Source: Phocoena phocoena (lineage: Eukaryota; Chordata; Mammalia; Artiodactyla; Phocoenidae). Taken from it: a stretch of DNA of 64,000 bases. Below the pieces are notes generated by a model. That model saw only the letters and a list, made by a program, of their open reading frames with translations. It had not been told where the DNA came from and ran no database searches. Both the position numbers and the translations under genes were made by a program. The DNA lies in NCBI RefSeq assembly GCF_963924675.1, contig NC_089230.1, positions 2,047,001-2,111,000 on the forward strand, written 5' to 3'. Shown one piece after another: positions 44,516 to 57,210 of the stretch; within the stretch, counting starts at the first letter, position 1; every line of letters begins with the position of its first letter.

Positions 44516-47500
44516 ACATTAATGTCTTAATACTGCCTGCATTAACTTCGGTCAGGCATTGATCTCCATTAAGGATCAGGGGAAGAATAAAGAAGTCAGA
44601 AATAATATACTCAGGTGAACTCATAGCCGGCCTAATGGAGTTTCAACGCCCACTGAGAAGAGCTGTGGTCTGCCCTGGGGCTTTGTCCTTGCATCTGTTC
44701 AGCTCAAAACTGATTATCAATCATCTAAGTAATGATGTTGGTCACTGTGCCTATGAAGAGCCCTGTGCCTCTACAATAATAAATACGAGGTTAAATATCT
44801 ACACAGTTAAGTAAGGATAACGGTGTGGGACACGATACAGTTTTTTCTTTTTAACGTGTTCTTGGTGGGGCTGATGAGAAAAGCCATCTCACACAGGTCT
44901 GCCCATCACTGTTGGCAACTGAACCCTTCACATTCTCCCAGAACCCTGCTGGGTTTGGGGAGATGCATAGCGCTATGGGGTGAGGATGGTGCCAGAAGCA
45001 GAGACAAAAATGGAAAATTAAACTATAAAATAAAATGTGAACTTGATGAGATACGAAACCTTCCCACTTGTGAACTATCTGTGAAACCAGGATGAGAGAC
45101 ACACAACGTCCTGCGTTAAATCTTTGTGCTTAGAAAAAGCGGAGAGCTGAAGAGGCCTCCTAAGGGCTGCAGAACTCTCCCCACCTTGGAAGAGGCTGCA
45201 AACAACTCTGGGTTTCAAGCTCGAATGAGGCCAGACCGGGCTTCTTCGTGTCCCTCCTGGAGCGAGTAATGGATGCTGAGCCCCACGAGTCCCTGAGGGC
45301 CTCCACGTCTCCACTTCCTCCGGTTCCTTCTCACTCACAGGTAAGTGCTTTGGGCAATTTCTGCAAAAAAGGAGACCTGTAGTTAAAAACATTTCGAAAC
45401 ATCATAGCACTGTCCATCCACCGACCACTGCGTGCAGGCAACATTTTAATTTTTCTTAAGAGTGTACAAATCTTTCTTGAGAATGCTCCCACTAGTCTAG
45501 CTCTTGTTGACACAGACACAGCTGAACAGAAGCCTCATTTTACATCTGAAGCACAACGTTTGAATGAGTAGAATCTGGGGCTTGTCTAACCAGTCTGTAC
45601 GTCAACAGGTAAGCATCGATCAAGAGAAACTACAGCGGGTTTCCAAGCCACAGAGGCAAAGCTGAGCTAAAGACTTTCAAACAACCCCTTAAACAGGTAG
45701 CAGACTTTGGGATTGCCATGCCACTCACTCAGAGAACCTGGTAGAAGGCGGGAGCCCCGCTCTTGTGAAGAGTTTTGATCAAATTCATCCAACATTGAAA
45801 TACTTGAGAAATGTTTTAGCACACTGAAAAAAACAATGAAGGAGAGCAGAGGCAAAGTGGGTGGGCCAGTTGCATCCTAGGGATCTGTGCCTCTTCTGTC
45901 CCAAAGCAGCTGGATAGAATCCATTCCCTCTCCTTCTCAACTCTCCTTGTAAATGCCTTCTTGCAGCTGTGGGGGAATTTGGTATCAAGTACCTGAAGGG
46001 TTAGTACTTTCACAGACTTATTCACTGTTTGCACACTGGGAAGAGAGCACATTTTCAGAACACCCAGTCTCTTCTTTGTTATTTCTCCTTGTTTCTCCCA
46101 AGGCACAAGTGATCACAGCAAATGAATGAGACCAGCACATCTTTTCTTGATGTACCTTGAGTGGGACTCTGCTGCCTCCTGGGCAGATTTACTTTTTACA
46201 AAATCATTTTGACAACCTTGCTTGTTGACCTCAAGACACTCAGAGTAAAATGCGTTGGCTTGCCTTAGGGACACAGGATGGGCATCGTTTAAGGATGTGC
46301 CGCTGTCTCATTCCAGATCAGAATGTTTTCCTTTTATAGCATTTTAACAGCTCTTCCCAGAAAACATCAGCATTACACTATGTCACGTTGTATTTAATTA
46401 CACAATGTCAGCCTCCCTTAAAAGAATGTTGGAAAGATTATATTTTAAAATAATAAGCATGGGAAAATGACTGGTTTGAGACATTTAACAGTTATAAATA
46501 TTCCTGCAACATAACTTAGTCAATAAATATGTGTTGAGGGCCTGTGATATGTAACACAGTCGTAACCTTGGAAAAATTCTAATTTACAGCATCCCTGTCT
46601 CCCACGAGACACCTAACACAGCTCGGTATTTAAAACCTACTCATCCAAGGAGAAGCTACATTCCGACACCAGATGTTCACGGCGCCGCGTGCAAACTCTG
46701 GGCTCGGACTGTGTGGGCACACACGTGGTGCTCTGCACGGCGGTGCTCCCTGGAGCTCACACCCTGCGTGTGATTCTCAGCAGATGTCAGAGTCCACACT
46801 GGTCTGCACTGTGTTTTATGTGTTTAATGACAGTCTGAGAACCCCAGGGTGGAAGGAATCACAAAGCATATTCTGGTCACTGTTAACTCGTGCTGGAATC
46901 CTCGTGATCTGACAGGAATTCGTGTCTGCCACAGTGTGATTTACCCTGAGACTTCACAGAGAGGCATATGGGGACGGGGAGGTGTGTGTCTTGCAGTGCA
47001 GACAGCTTTCCTTTGTGCCGTCTGATGAGCGTTATGGAGTCTCCACAACACGCTGGGTGAGGCCGGGAAGGGGCATCCAGGGAAGCAAGGCCCTCCACTC
47101 ATTTCAGGGGCTCGTCATCTGCTTGGCAAGGTGAGACATAATCAAGAACCAGTTACATGACCTTAAGACAGTGTGGGATTCACTGTCCACATGGAGCGTT
47201 ACAGGCAATACATTTATAATGAGGTGGAGAATTCTACTTATTAGACATTATCCGTGAGGATTTCTCATCTGGGGATAGACGGACAGTTCCCAGGGAGCCC
47301 CCCACTCCCCGTGTAGGGAGGGGACCCCCAGGGGATAGGGGGGAGTTTCTCCTGGGGTCTGGGGCAAGTGTTTCCAGCCTCTCCAGACTGGGAAGGCTCA
47401 GGATGGGGGGGCAGGGAAGGAGGTAGGGGAGCCTGCCTGGGTGGTAAGCGGGGTCTCAGGGAGGACCAGAGACTGAGTTTAGGGAGGAGAGCTGGAGGCT

Positions 47501-48065
47501 TCAGGATGAAAGGGGACCGGCCGAGGTAGGGAATTTCTCAGAAGGGCTGCGGCTGTGAACTGAGATTCCTTTCATGTTCTCTGAGAGCCGATAGTAAAGA
47601 AAGGACCAAGCTTTAATTTGGATGTTGGGCCATGTTTCAGAATGCCTCGCTGTTCTGAAGTAAGGCTCGGTTGGCCTCGAGGGCACAAAATTTGCAGAGT
47701 CGGAAGTAGGGGAGCAAAGGCGGGGAGCCGCGCAGGAGTGGGGGGCTGGACTGGAGGCAGCACAGTGGTGACGGCAGGGAAGTAAGGCGGGCCTCCGAGG
47801 TCAAGTCAGGTTCTAGAAATTCTTGAATACCTGGCTGGGGAGTTGTTTTCTAACCAGCAGGCACCTAGAAGGTCACCGTGGTGAGGGGAGCTGGTGGAAG
47901 CGGAGGGGCTTGGAGCAAGGCCATCGGTTCCAGAGCCTCGGCCCAGGAATGGTTACAGGAAGCTGGGTTAACAAGGCAGCCGGGACAGAGCAGAACAGGG
48001 AGTGAGCAGAGAACAGCGGGGGAGACTTGACGGAACGCAGGGACGCACAGGGGGCCCGGAGGATC
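44516..48065. other. Mostly unique sequence
   Basis: No gene recognised. 46512-46575 (gtcaataaatatgtgttgag, ggcctgtgatatgtaac) is a weak L2-tail-like match on the minus strand. 47280-47520 is G-rich. Short frames on both strands have no known domain. Confidence 0.35.
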
Positions 48066-48069
48066 AGCA

Positions 48070-48268
48070 CAGAAGCGGACGTTTGCTGCGCTTCTACGAT
48101 CGCGCCACGCAGGCTCGTGATAAATATTTGAGTCACCCTCACACTCATACTACAAACGTGGCAGCGTTCGTGCCTTTTGTGGTTGAGGGAACTGACGTCC
48201 GGAGAAGCTGGGAACCTGCCAGGGTTCGCAGAGCTGATAAGCAGAGGGGCCGAGGCCGCTTTCACACT
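48070..48268 (-). mobile_element. MIR-like fragment
   Basis: Reverse-orientation text: gtgataaatatttgagtcac, ttgtggttgagggaactgac, ggaacctgccagggttcgc and gctgataagcagaggggcc. CpG-rich changes make it less obvious than the others. Confidence 0.6.
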
Positions 48269-49654
48269 TAACTGCTGGCGACACGTCCCCAGAGCAGATT
48301 CCGTGGACCAGGCTCCAGGGGAGGCGAGCAGAAGTCGACGGAGGAAAGGGGACCTGGATTACTTTCTGACCGTGTTGGCTTTGACGTGTAGGCAAAATTT
48401 GTTCCGGGCACCGCGGGCTGGGTACCATTTCAGAAATGGAGGTGGAGCGGGGTTTGTGTCTGGGGCTGAGGGATGCCGGTCCTCTGGGGGAGGGGCTATG
48501 GGGCGGACTTGTTTTCTGCATCTGACCTTTGCCCGTGTTGGCCCGCAGGCCCCTAACCAGGGGCGGTGTGACCTTGTGCTGCTTACAGGGTCGCAGAGCC
48601 CTCCTCCGCCCTGGGGGTCTAGAGCTGGTTCTCAGACTGAGCTCCTCACACCTGTGCTGTGGAACCCTCAGGGCTGCCGCGGGCGTGCGAGAGGGCCAGC
48701 TTCCTGCTTCCCTTCTCCCTCCCCCAGACCCACGCCTCCAAGCACCACTTTCAAAGTGCCTTTGTGAGTTTTATTGATTTATATTTGGGGGAAGGTCTCA
48801 TTTGAACATAGGTCTCTGTGACCCATCTCTCTCTAAATTTCAAATGAACTTTCCAGATGTTTACAGGGACACTTCCCACTGTGATGTAATGTGATTCTGG
48901 CACCGCGTACCCGAGGGCTGGTGGGAGGAGAGGATTCAGGCCCCCTCAGAGGCCCAGAAATATATGTCCTGTTGTTTCTTCATCAGCCCTAACTCAGAAA
49001 GCCAACACCTGCTGAGATGTGAGGTGACCTGGGAAAAGAGGGTTCCGTGTGCGTGTGGAAGCTTTTCCCGTTTCTTCTGTGCCAGAGATGGGCCTGCATC
49101 TGCTCTTGGGGGGTCCCTAGGACAGGATGGGGTGCTATAAGCACACCTGGCTGAGTCAGGCCCCCACCACTGCTGTCCTGGAGGCTGAGCGGAGCACACG
49201 GGAGGCCCGCATTCACCTCCAGACCGTGACTGTGAAGGTCATCCAGGAGCCCCGGAACGGAGCTCCAGAGCTCAGCCTTCAGCTACCAGCCAGCGGGACG
49301 TCCGACAGCCCTGGAGTTGCCCATCAGACATGGCATCTCGCAGACAGATAACAGCGGCTTGAGAAACATTTGCTTCTGATGTCCGGGTTACAGGCGCATT
49401 TGAATAGACCCACAGTTATTCCTGGCCCTTCCCACTGGGTCACCACATCTTGATTCACTGTCTCCCATGCACAGAAACTTGTGGGGGGGGGGCCCGATGA
49501 CAATAGAATGTGACTATGTCAGTTCTGGGGGACGAGGGAGCCAGGCAGGCCGGCACGGGGCTGTCAGAAGACACCGTAGGCGCCAGGGAGCCCTGCCCTG
49601 GAGGAAGACGGCACAGCCTTTCATTTCTTCTGGGAAGTTGCAAGTTGGAAATAA
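48269..49654. other. Unique GC-rich sequence
   Basis: Nothing recognised. A G-run of nine lies at about 49484-49492. Confidence 0.35.
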
Positions 49655-49795
49655 TAACTTTGCAGAGACAGTTTGTTACGAAGTACTTTCATCTCTTCCA
49701 TCTCATTTAACCTGCCTGGTAGACATTATTATTCCAGGTGAGCAAACTGAGAGCCGCGGTGAGTAGCCTTGCTCCAAATCCTCCAGCTGAGCCTG
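49655..49795 (-). mobile_element. MIR-like fragment
   Basis: ccatctcatttaacctgcc, ggtagacattattattccag and ccaaatcctccagctgagcc fit the complemented MIR centre. Confidence 0.6.
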
Positions 49796-49823
49796 GGGTG
49801 TGGGGAAATTAACACTGGGAGGC

Positions 49824-50432
49824 TGTATTAGTGAGTGCTCCCCAGAGAAACCGTGTGCGTGGAGAGAGAGAGGTTTATCTTAAGGGGTTGGCTCACAGGG
49901 CTCTGGGGCTGGCAAGTCTGCAACATGCAGGGCAGGCTGCCGGCCTGCAGACCCAGGAAGAGCAGGTGTCCCAGGTTGAGTCTGAAGGCATCTGGAGGAG
50001 AATTCCATCTTCTGAGTCCTTTTTCTCTTAAGCCCTTCAACTGTTTGGATGAGGCCCACTACAGTACGGCCGGTCATCTGCTTTATTCAGAGTCTGTGGA
50101 TTTAACTGTTAATCAGACTTTAAAAATACATTCACGTGGGGCTTCCCCGGTGGCGCAGTGGTTGAGAGTCCGCCTGCCGATGCAGGGGACACGGGTTCGT
50201 GCCCCGGTCCGGGAAGATCCCACATGCCGCGGAGCGGCTGGGCCCGTGAGCCATGGCCGCTGAGCCTGCGCGTCCAGAGCCTGTGCTCCGCAACGGGAGA
50301 GGCCACAACAGTGAGAGGCCCGCGTACCGCAAAAAAAAAAAAAATACAGTCACGTGACTTATAGACTGGTGTCTGACCAAACAGTGGGTACCATGGTCTA
50401 CCCAAGTGGACACATAAAATTCACCATCAAAG
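49824..50432 (-). mobile_element. LTR-like repeat, split by a SINE
   Basis: Reverse text ggctgtattagtgagtgctc, cccagagaaaccgtg, ggtttatcttaaggggttgg, tggatgaggcccactacag, tcagagtctgtggatttaac and, past the SINE, tgtctgaccaaacagtggg and cacataaaattcaccatc make up a common mammalian LTR (MaLR-like, family not assigned). It starts with TG/TA-type text and ends at caccatc. Confidence 0.65.
50139..50340 (+). mobile_element. CHR-2-type SINE, full length, young
   Basis: Complete head, body and A-tail. The target-site duplication is aaaatacattcacgtg (50123-50138) against aaaatacagtcacgtg (50341-50356), one difference. The insertion split the LTR-like repeat around it. Confidence 0.97.
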
Positions 50433-51311
50433 AGTCTCTAAGGGAATGAAAACAAACCATTGAGAAAAACAGATGCCCAGATACTGATAGCTCTGAGGTT
50501 GCCCCTCAGTAGAAAGCACTTCAGAGCACAGGACTCGAGCAGAGGACATTAACACAGTTTATTTACAGCAGTGGTGCCGTGTCCTTTTGGAAAAGCTGTG
50601 AGGGTGAGTGATCCCGTGTAAGGAGTTGCGGTGCCCTCTGGACAAGCTGTCACCGTCCCCTGGGTCTCCCCTCCTCCAGCGCCCTTGCTCTGCCTTTCCA
50701 TGTCGCTGCTGCAGCTGGTGGCCCGGGAGCCCTGTAACTGTGCTGAGTACCGGGTGGGCAGGTGGGGAAAGAGAAGGATGGAGGAGACTGTCCTGATGAC
50801 ACGAGACGATGGAAGCTTTAGCTTGTCTCATAGGGGGAAGAGTATTCCTTTATTTACTCGTTGGATTATTTATTCACTCATTCATTTATTCAACAACTGT
50901 AACATCTACCATGGCCCAGGCGCCGGGGTCCAAATATTACCAGTAAATGAGGACTCCTGAAAGGATATTTTAAAGTCAACTAGAAGCTAATTGGCAAGGG
51001 GTTCCTGGGCCGGGGCAGGAAGTCAGAAGGTTACAGGGGCATGCACGGTAACAGACACCTCCCTACCATGGGAAGGGGTCAGAAAGGCGCCGCAGAGCTG
51101 TGGAGCGGGGAGAAAGCATGTGATTCAGGCCCGGGGTCTGGAGGCGCAGCAGGCCGGGAAGGGAGCCACTCTGAGATTGCAAAGGGCCAGAAGGGTCCCT
51201 GAATCCAGCCGGGTGGCCTGAGCGGAGGGACTGGGTCTCCCCAGGTCCAGCACCGGCGTACGTGTGGCTCGACTGGCCGCAGGATGAACCCTGAGCCCCT
51301 GCTGCCAGGTG
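50433..51311 (-). other. Unique sequence with an L2-like tail
   Basis: About 50845-50960 (tattcactcattcatttattc, aacaactgtaacatctacc, ggcccaggcgccggggtcc) resembles an L2 3' tail in reverse orientation. The rest is not recognised. Confidence 0.5.
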
Positions 51312-51560
51312 TCCTGTTAGATCCCTGAGATGGCCACTGCCAAGTGCTATAAACTGGGCGGTTTCAAACAACAGACATGGATTCTTTCCCAGTCTTGGAG
51401 GCCGGATGTCTGGCATCAAGGTGTGGGCGGGTCCGAGCTCCCTCTGGAGGCTCCAGGGAGGACACGTCCTGCTTCCTGTACCTGGCGGGCCCGTCCATCC
51501 TCGGGGCTCCCCACCTGCAGACACACGGCTCCTGCCGCTGCGCTGTCCTCACGTGGCCTC

Positions 51561-51602
<42 letters not shown>

Positions 51603-51770
51603 TCCTCTTCTTATGAGAACACTCCTTTGGGTTAGAGGCCCCTCTTTGCTCCTATATGACCTCACTTTAACTTAACCAGTTACATCTGGAGTGACCCTAA
51701 TTCCAACTGAGGCCACAGGCTGAGGTCCCGGGAAGGGCATGAATCTGGGGGCATAGTATTTGACTGGCAT
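51312..51770 (-). mobile_element. MaLR-type LTR with an internal (GT)n
   Basis: Reverse text ctataaactgggcggtttc, aaacaacagacatggattc, tccctctggaggctccagg, tcttcttatgagaacactc, gacctcactttaacttaacc and agtgaccctaattccaactg is the complement of a MaLR LTR. A 38-bp (GT)n tract has grown inside at 51564-51601. No internal retroviral part adjoins it. Confidence 0.78.
51564..51601 (+). repeat. (GT)n microsatellite
   Basis: Nineteen uninterrupted GT units, likely polymorphic in length. Confidence 0.97.
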
Positions 51771-53149
51771 CTGTGGCTTTGCTAAGGTTTGTGAACATGC
51801 TAGAAGATTAAATTCTGCTTTACGTGCTGGGAAATGACTACATGTGTTGGGGGGAAAGAAAGGTGGGCTCATGGTCCCAGAGGAGCAGTGGGGCTGCCCT
51901 GCCGACCTGCTGGGCTGAGGGCCCAGGACTGAGTGCCGGGGGACACAGGCTGCTTCCTGTCCAGCTCCTCTCAGGGACTCGCCTCCAGGACGGAGGAACA
52001 AGCAGAGGTTGTGTTGTCATAAAAACACCTGGAAATGTAAGATTTTTGACTCTAAGTTTCCAACCCAACATCCAGAGACTTGACCACAATTTTCACTTTT
52101 TACACAGAAGATTGACACGGTCGGGGAGAGGGAGAAGTGGTGAAAAGGAGGGGGTCCAGGGCCATCAAGCACCTCAGGGCCCGGGACGTTCAAACAGAGG
52201 CTGCAGCCAGTGCCCCGCTATCCCTCCTCGCTCCCCACTCCGGGGGCTGTTCTGAGGCCAGATGCTGTGCATCCCGAAGTGAGTGTGAACTCACTCACAC
52301 GTTATTGTCCAGGCTGGGGATGCTCCTCTCTGTTTACGTACACCCTTGTGCCCTCCAGGGCACCCTTTCTTCTAGGAGGGATGACTCAGAGACTCAGAGA
52401 TTATTTTGCAGCTGGTCGGAAGGGCTGTCTCCGCCCCCACCTCACGCTCAACATCTGGGGTTAGCTGTGGGCTCTGGTCTCTTCAGAAATGAACTGCCCG
52501 ACCTTTGGTCTTCCTCCTGTTATGGTAACTAATCATTGTGCCCTGAATTCTGTCACCAGCTGGATGGGTCTGTAGGAAATGGGCATTGCATTTTCCTTAT
52601 AACTTGGAGCCCATCCTTCTGACCTACAGATTAGAAGGTTAATTGAGATTTCTGTGTTTACATTCTAATCTCCATGCATAATGCGTGCTAAATCTTTATC
52701 TCTTTTAGCTGGGCAGTGCTTAATTACTTTTCCAGAGGTAAAGCCTGATGTGTTCAGAATGAAATACAGGGCAAGAATGTCTCTGATAAACCCATGATGG
52801 CAGAAAACAAGGATGGTTTATGTGGGGTGGAATTACAAAGACAACCCAAGCAAATGATTCTTGAATTCCAGCTTTGTCAGAACTGATTGTTTTTGTCTTT
52901 CTCAAGTATTTTGTGAATCATTTCACGTTGATTTTAGTTTCACTTTTGTGCATGCCACTTATGAAATCACAAGAATTTTTTTAAATAAATTGTTTAGATG
53001 CAAATGGATTTTTTCCAAAAATTAAATAATTGGTAGGAAAAAAAGCAGGTGTGCACTGTTTACATATTTGGAGGAAACGTTCTTTCTCCTGTTACTTTCT
53101 TTTTGCCAGGTCTGAGCAATGGGCTCTCTGGGGGGCAGTGGGGAGCAGG
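51771..53149. other. Unique sequence; AT-rich from about 52500
   Basis: No gene or repeat. 52520-53060 is non-repetitive AT-rich DNA with tccatgcataatgcgtgc, gtgcttaattacttttcc and similar homeodomain/POU-like motifs. This kind of text often proves conserved between mammals, but conservation cannot be judged from one sequence. Confidence 0.35.
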
Positions 53150-53390
53150 GAAGCAGAGTGGTTAGGAATATAGGCTTCGGAGTTGGTCTAATCTCTGCTC
53201 AAGTCCCAGAACTGACATCGACCAGATAATGACTGTGGTGTAGTTGTGAACTCTCTGAGGCTTTATTACTGTATCTATTGATATAAAAGACCACTTGAAG
53301 GTAGATGGTCTTTGCGAAATCCAAATGACGTATTACATGTAAAGCACTGTGCATCGTGCCTGGCATCAGCGGGTGTTCATGCCATATTGG
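53150..53390 (+). mobile_element. MIR SINE
   Basis: agcagagtggttaggaatat, ggcttcggagttggtctaat, ctctgaggctttattactg, acatgtaaagcactgtgc and gtgcctggcatcagcgggt follow the MIR from head to tail. The minisatellite starts right at its 3' end. Confidence 0.8.
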
Positions 53391-54051
53391 GGTGCTGGTG
53401 GTGGTGGTGATGGTGATGGCGATGATGGTGGTGGTGGTGATGGTGATGGCAGTGGTGGTGATGGTGGTGGTGATGGTGGTGAAAATGGTGATGGTGGTGA
53501 TGGGATGATGGTGGTGATGACGGTGATTGTGATGATGGTGATGGTAATGATGATGGTGGTGGTGGTGGTGCTGGTGATAGTGATTACGGTGGTGGTGGTG
53601 ATGGTGATGGTGATGATGGTGGTGGTGGTGGTGATGATGGTGATGGTGATGGTGGTGGTGATGATGGTGATGATGATGGTGGTGATGGTGATGATGTTGA
53701 TGGTGATGCTGGTGATAGTGATGGTGGTGATGATGGGGGTGGTGATGGTGATGATGGTGGTGATGGTGATGATGGTGATGGTGATGATGGTGAAAATGGT
53801 GATGGTGATGGTGGTGATGATGGTGATGATGGTGGTGATGGTGATGGTGATGGTGATGATGGTGAAAATGGTGATGGTGGTGATGATGGTGGTGATGCTG
53901 GTGATGATGGTGATGGTGATGATGGTGGTGATGCTGGTGATAGTGATGGTGGTGATGGTGGTGATGGTGATGCTGGTGATAGTGATGGTGGTGATGATGG
54001 GGGTAGTGATGGTGATGATGGTGGTGATGGTGATGATGGTGATGGTGATGA
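53391..54051 (+). repeat. GGT/GAT trinucleotide minisatellite, 661 bp
   Basis: The tract consists of ggt, gat, gct and gaa triplets, mostly tggtgatggtgatgatgg-like hexamers and nonamers. A higher-order repeat is visible: 53702-53787 and 53966-54051 match at 85 of 86 positions, 264 bp apart, differing by one G/A. The block with gaaaatgg also recurs, at about 53477, 53788 and 53864. Poly-His (minus) and Met/Val or Ser/Pro frames are artefacts of the triplet period. Confidence 0.97.
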
Positions 54052-55689
54052 CACATTTAGCACCAGTACAAGACTTTGAATTAGGTCATCTGCTACCATT
54101 TTTATTTCCACTGTTTTATCAGCATAAATTTTTACCTTTCCAACTAGTGATTTAAGGATAGGTCACCTTTTACAGTATATTTTTATGCTTCCCACCATAT
54201 ACAGCATACTTCTTACATATAGTATTTGCTATTTGTTAAAGATTTCAAGACTCCCACTTTAATCCTATTGCATTGCGGCCCTTGTTTTTCCTCATTTTTC
54301 TAGATCCTCCCATGCTGAAATCTCTAAAGATAACCCCGAGCTTGGCCACCTTTTGGGTATTAATACATATTGGAGGAGGTGGAAGAGGAGAGTTCCTTTT
54401 GAGGGAGTCTGCATGGCCGGTGTTTGACTCACAGTTTTCTGAAGCTGACCCTCTCCTGCCAAATGGTTAAAGAGTTTAGACGCCTTCAGTGTCTATGAAG
54501 CCCTGTCTGAGTGGGTCCTTCTCACGGTCAGTGGATGGAAGCCCTCTGAAGGCCATCTGTGTCACTGTGATGTTTGCACGGTCCATCCTGAAAGTACCTC
54601 CTTCCTGAGCCCACGGCAGCCGCTCCCACTTCTTGACGCCTCCACGCCTTTGTCCCCATCCGCCATCCCCACCACCCACCCACCATATCCTGTGTCCTTT
54701 GCAGAAGCCTGAGCAGGGCTCTGATGTTCAGAGGCTGCTCAGCTTCCAGGGACACGGTGCTTCACTGACCACATCTTGGGGGAAAACATTTTTCTTTTTA
54801 AAGAAAAAATGATTTATCAATAGTATCAAAGGGACTGTGAGAGGAGAAAATCACTATTAAACAGTCTGTTTTCATTCTCTATTCACACCTGTTCCAGCCC
54901 ACACCCCGTCCCTCACCGTAGGTGGCGAGCATGACTGCAGTACTTGGCTGTCCCCCGCCCAGGGGTGTCTTCCCCACCCCACTCAGTCGGGCCGAGCTGG
55001 CTTTATGGATTGTCTGACAGCACAATGTGGCAAAACCATGTCACATGTGTCTTGGGGCCGAGGCCACTGCATTTGAAGAAGGCTGGGTTGGGGAGGAACA
55101 GCCTTCTTAGCCCAACGGACCCCCATCCCCCAGCTGAACACGAGGCAGGAGAGCGTACTGGGACGAGCTGAGGGATCGCCCAGCCACGGCGCTGGCAGTG
55201 GGAAGCAATGCGGACATTGTCATGTTTCCACCTTCCTGTTTCTACGTTCTCTTACCATTGCCATTTTTTCCTTTTTCCCCCCACTTTGCCCCCATTTATA
55301 GATAGAAATGCTAGGGATACAAGAAGAATTATTTTAGCCTTAAGAACCTTAAGAGAACGCATCGTGGTACATGTCATTTTGTTTTGCTTATGTATCAATT
55401 CTGCACATTGTCCCAGGGTAGAGTTAAAGAGGCTTACACAAATAGGCTATAATAGGGTAAAAAGAAATAACTGAGGGAAAAGGGATACAAAAAGACGGAG
55501 GAACAAGACAAGGCCGGAGGTGGATCACTGACCCATATCAGCGTCTCAATCATCATAAACCTGCCTCACCTGGGGTTTTGTGGGAAATTCCCACAGCAGA
55601 TGACATCGCTCTGGTACCCACGACCTGCTGTGACTGTAGGTCTTGTTGCTTTCAGCTGGCGTGTGAGTCAGTGCTGTTGTCTCTTTGCT
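54052..55689. other. Unique sequence
   Basis: No gene or repeat recognised. Confidence 0.35.
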
Positions 55690-55800
55690 GGATAGAAAAT
55701 TCCTTGAGGGTGGAAATCATGCCTCACTCTCTTCCAAAGAGCCTGACCAAATGCCCGGCATGTAGGCCACGATCAAGAGTGTCTATGAGAGTAAATGGAA
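55690..55800 (+). mobile_element. L2-like 3' end
   Basis: gatagaaaattccttgaggg, tggaaatcatgcctcactc, aatgcccggcatgtaggcc and gagtaaatggaa are in the order of an L2 3' end on the plus strand. Confidence 0.55.
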
Positions 55801-56269
55801 TAAAAATCAGCATCTCAGCCCTTGACGGTGAGTATTGTTTCTGCTCTTCTCACTGGACTTGCCAAACTGGGTGAACACGTGCGACTACGTGAAGGTGGGA
55901 CGTAATTCCGATCCAAGCTCCGTTTCCCAGGTTCTACCCCATCACCCCATGTCCACGTCACCTTCCTGTTATGTTCAGAGATGTTGCTCCGAACTGCATC
56001 ATTCTTGTCCAGCCACCGCAGCCGTGGGCCAGCATCAGCTGCCCTGGTTCTCCTGGCAGACTGACTGGGCACAATGGTAATACCACGTCTCACCCATCTG
56101 AGGACAAACATTTTTCCCCATTCTACTGTCTCCAGAATTGGATGTGTCTTATAGTTGATGGAGTGGCACTATTTAATTGCCACTTTATTTTTTCTTTTTT
56201 CTTTCTTAATGGCATCCCAAATAATGGTGAGTCATAGGGATGATGGCTGCTTGAGATCCAGAGAAATCA
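55801..56269. other. Unique sequence
   Basis: Nothing recognised. Confidence 0.35.
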
Positions 56270-56490
56270 TTACTCACACTTGTTGAGTGTTTATTACACA
56301 TTAGGCATTGTTCTGCGTGTTCTAACTGCTGGAATCCTCCCAGCAAGCCTACATCCTAGATTCTGTCACTGTCCCTGCTCTGCAGATAACAGTCCCGGGC
56401 TGGGAGGGGATAAGGAACTTCTTGTCTTCCCTGGATCACCAAGCTGGGACATGTCAGGGCTGAGATTTGAACCTAAGCTATCAGATCTCA
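56270..56490 (-). mobile_element. MIR SINE, nearly complete, reverse
   Basis: ttgttgagtgtttattacac, attaggcattgttctgcgtg, tctgctctgcagataacag-like text, ggatcaccaagctgggac and ctgagatttgaacctaagc form the complemented MIR. Confidence 0.85.
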
Positions 56491-56999
56491 GACTATTTAT
56501 ACTGATTTTGATCAAAGGCACTTCACCGTGTGTTTTTCCCAGGACTCTGTGGTATCCATGGCCTCGCCCATCACGTTGAAATGCTGCCCAGCCTCAGCAG
56601 TGCAGCGAGAAAATATGCAGTTGCAACTAGGATGTAGTGAGATGCTTTGTAAGCGTTTGTAGCTGGATTATGTGCTTATGTACAGCAAACTTCATGAAAT
56701 CCAAATCAGATGTTGGGTCACTATGGCGTGCCCTGGGCTCTCTTTAAGGTGAGAAAGAAGCTCCGTGGTGGTGCCATAAGCTGCCCTTTGCATTCTCCTC
56801 ACCCCTCTAAGCCAGCCTGTCCGACTTGCAGGTGGAAGGTTCAGATTTCTGGGTGCACGAACCGTGAGGACTGAGGGAGCCTCAGGGAGCCTCACCCACT
56901 CGTGACGTAACTGCAGTGGGTGTCGTGGATGCCCTCTGTGTTCCGTGCTTGCAGGTTCCAGCTGGGACAAGCCGGAAGACTGAGGCTCACGTGGTGGGT
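56491..56999. other. Unique sequence
   Basis: Nothing recognised. Confidence 0.35.
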
Positions 57000-57210
57000 A
57001 AGTGCCTGGACTCAGGCAGCCTGGATCCAAACCCTAAACTTGCCATCTGCTCGCACATGCTTCTGATGAGACATTGGACCTCTCTGTGCCTGGTCTCTGG
57101 ATCTGTAAAATGGGAGTGATCGTGACATGTTCCTCAAGGTCGCTGTAAGGATTCAATGAGTAAGTTTACCCACGGCCCTTGACATGGTCCCGGCCCAGTG
57201 ACGTCTTCGT
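57000..57210 (+). mobile_element. MIR SINE
   Basis: ggactcaggcagcctggatc, gagacattggacctctctg, tctggatctgtaaaatggg, gctgtaaggattcaatgag and cttgacatggtcccggccc follow the MIR in forward order. Confidence 0.85.

Noticed and set aside
53199..54056. A 285-codon minus-strand frame that is almost pure histidine, plus long Met/Val and Ser/Pro frames on the same tract
   Set aside because: All are direct translations of the GGT/GAT minisatellite; an array with a triplet period keeps several frames open without coding.
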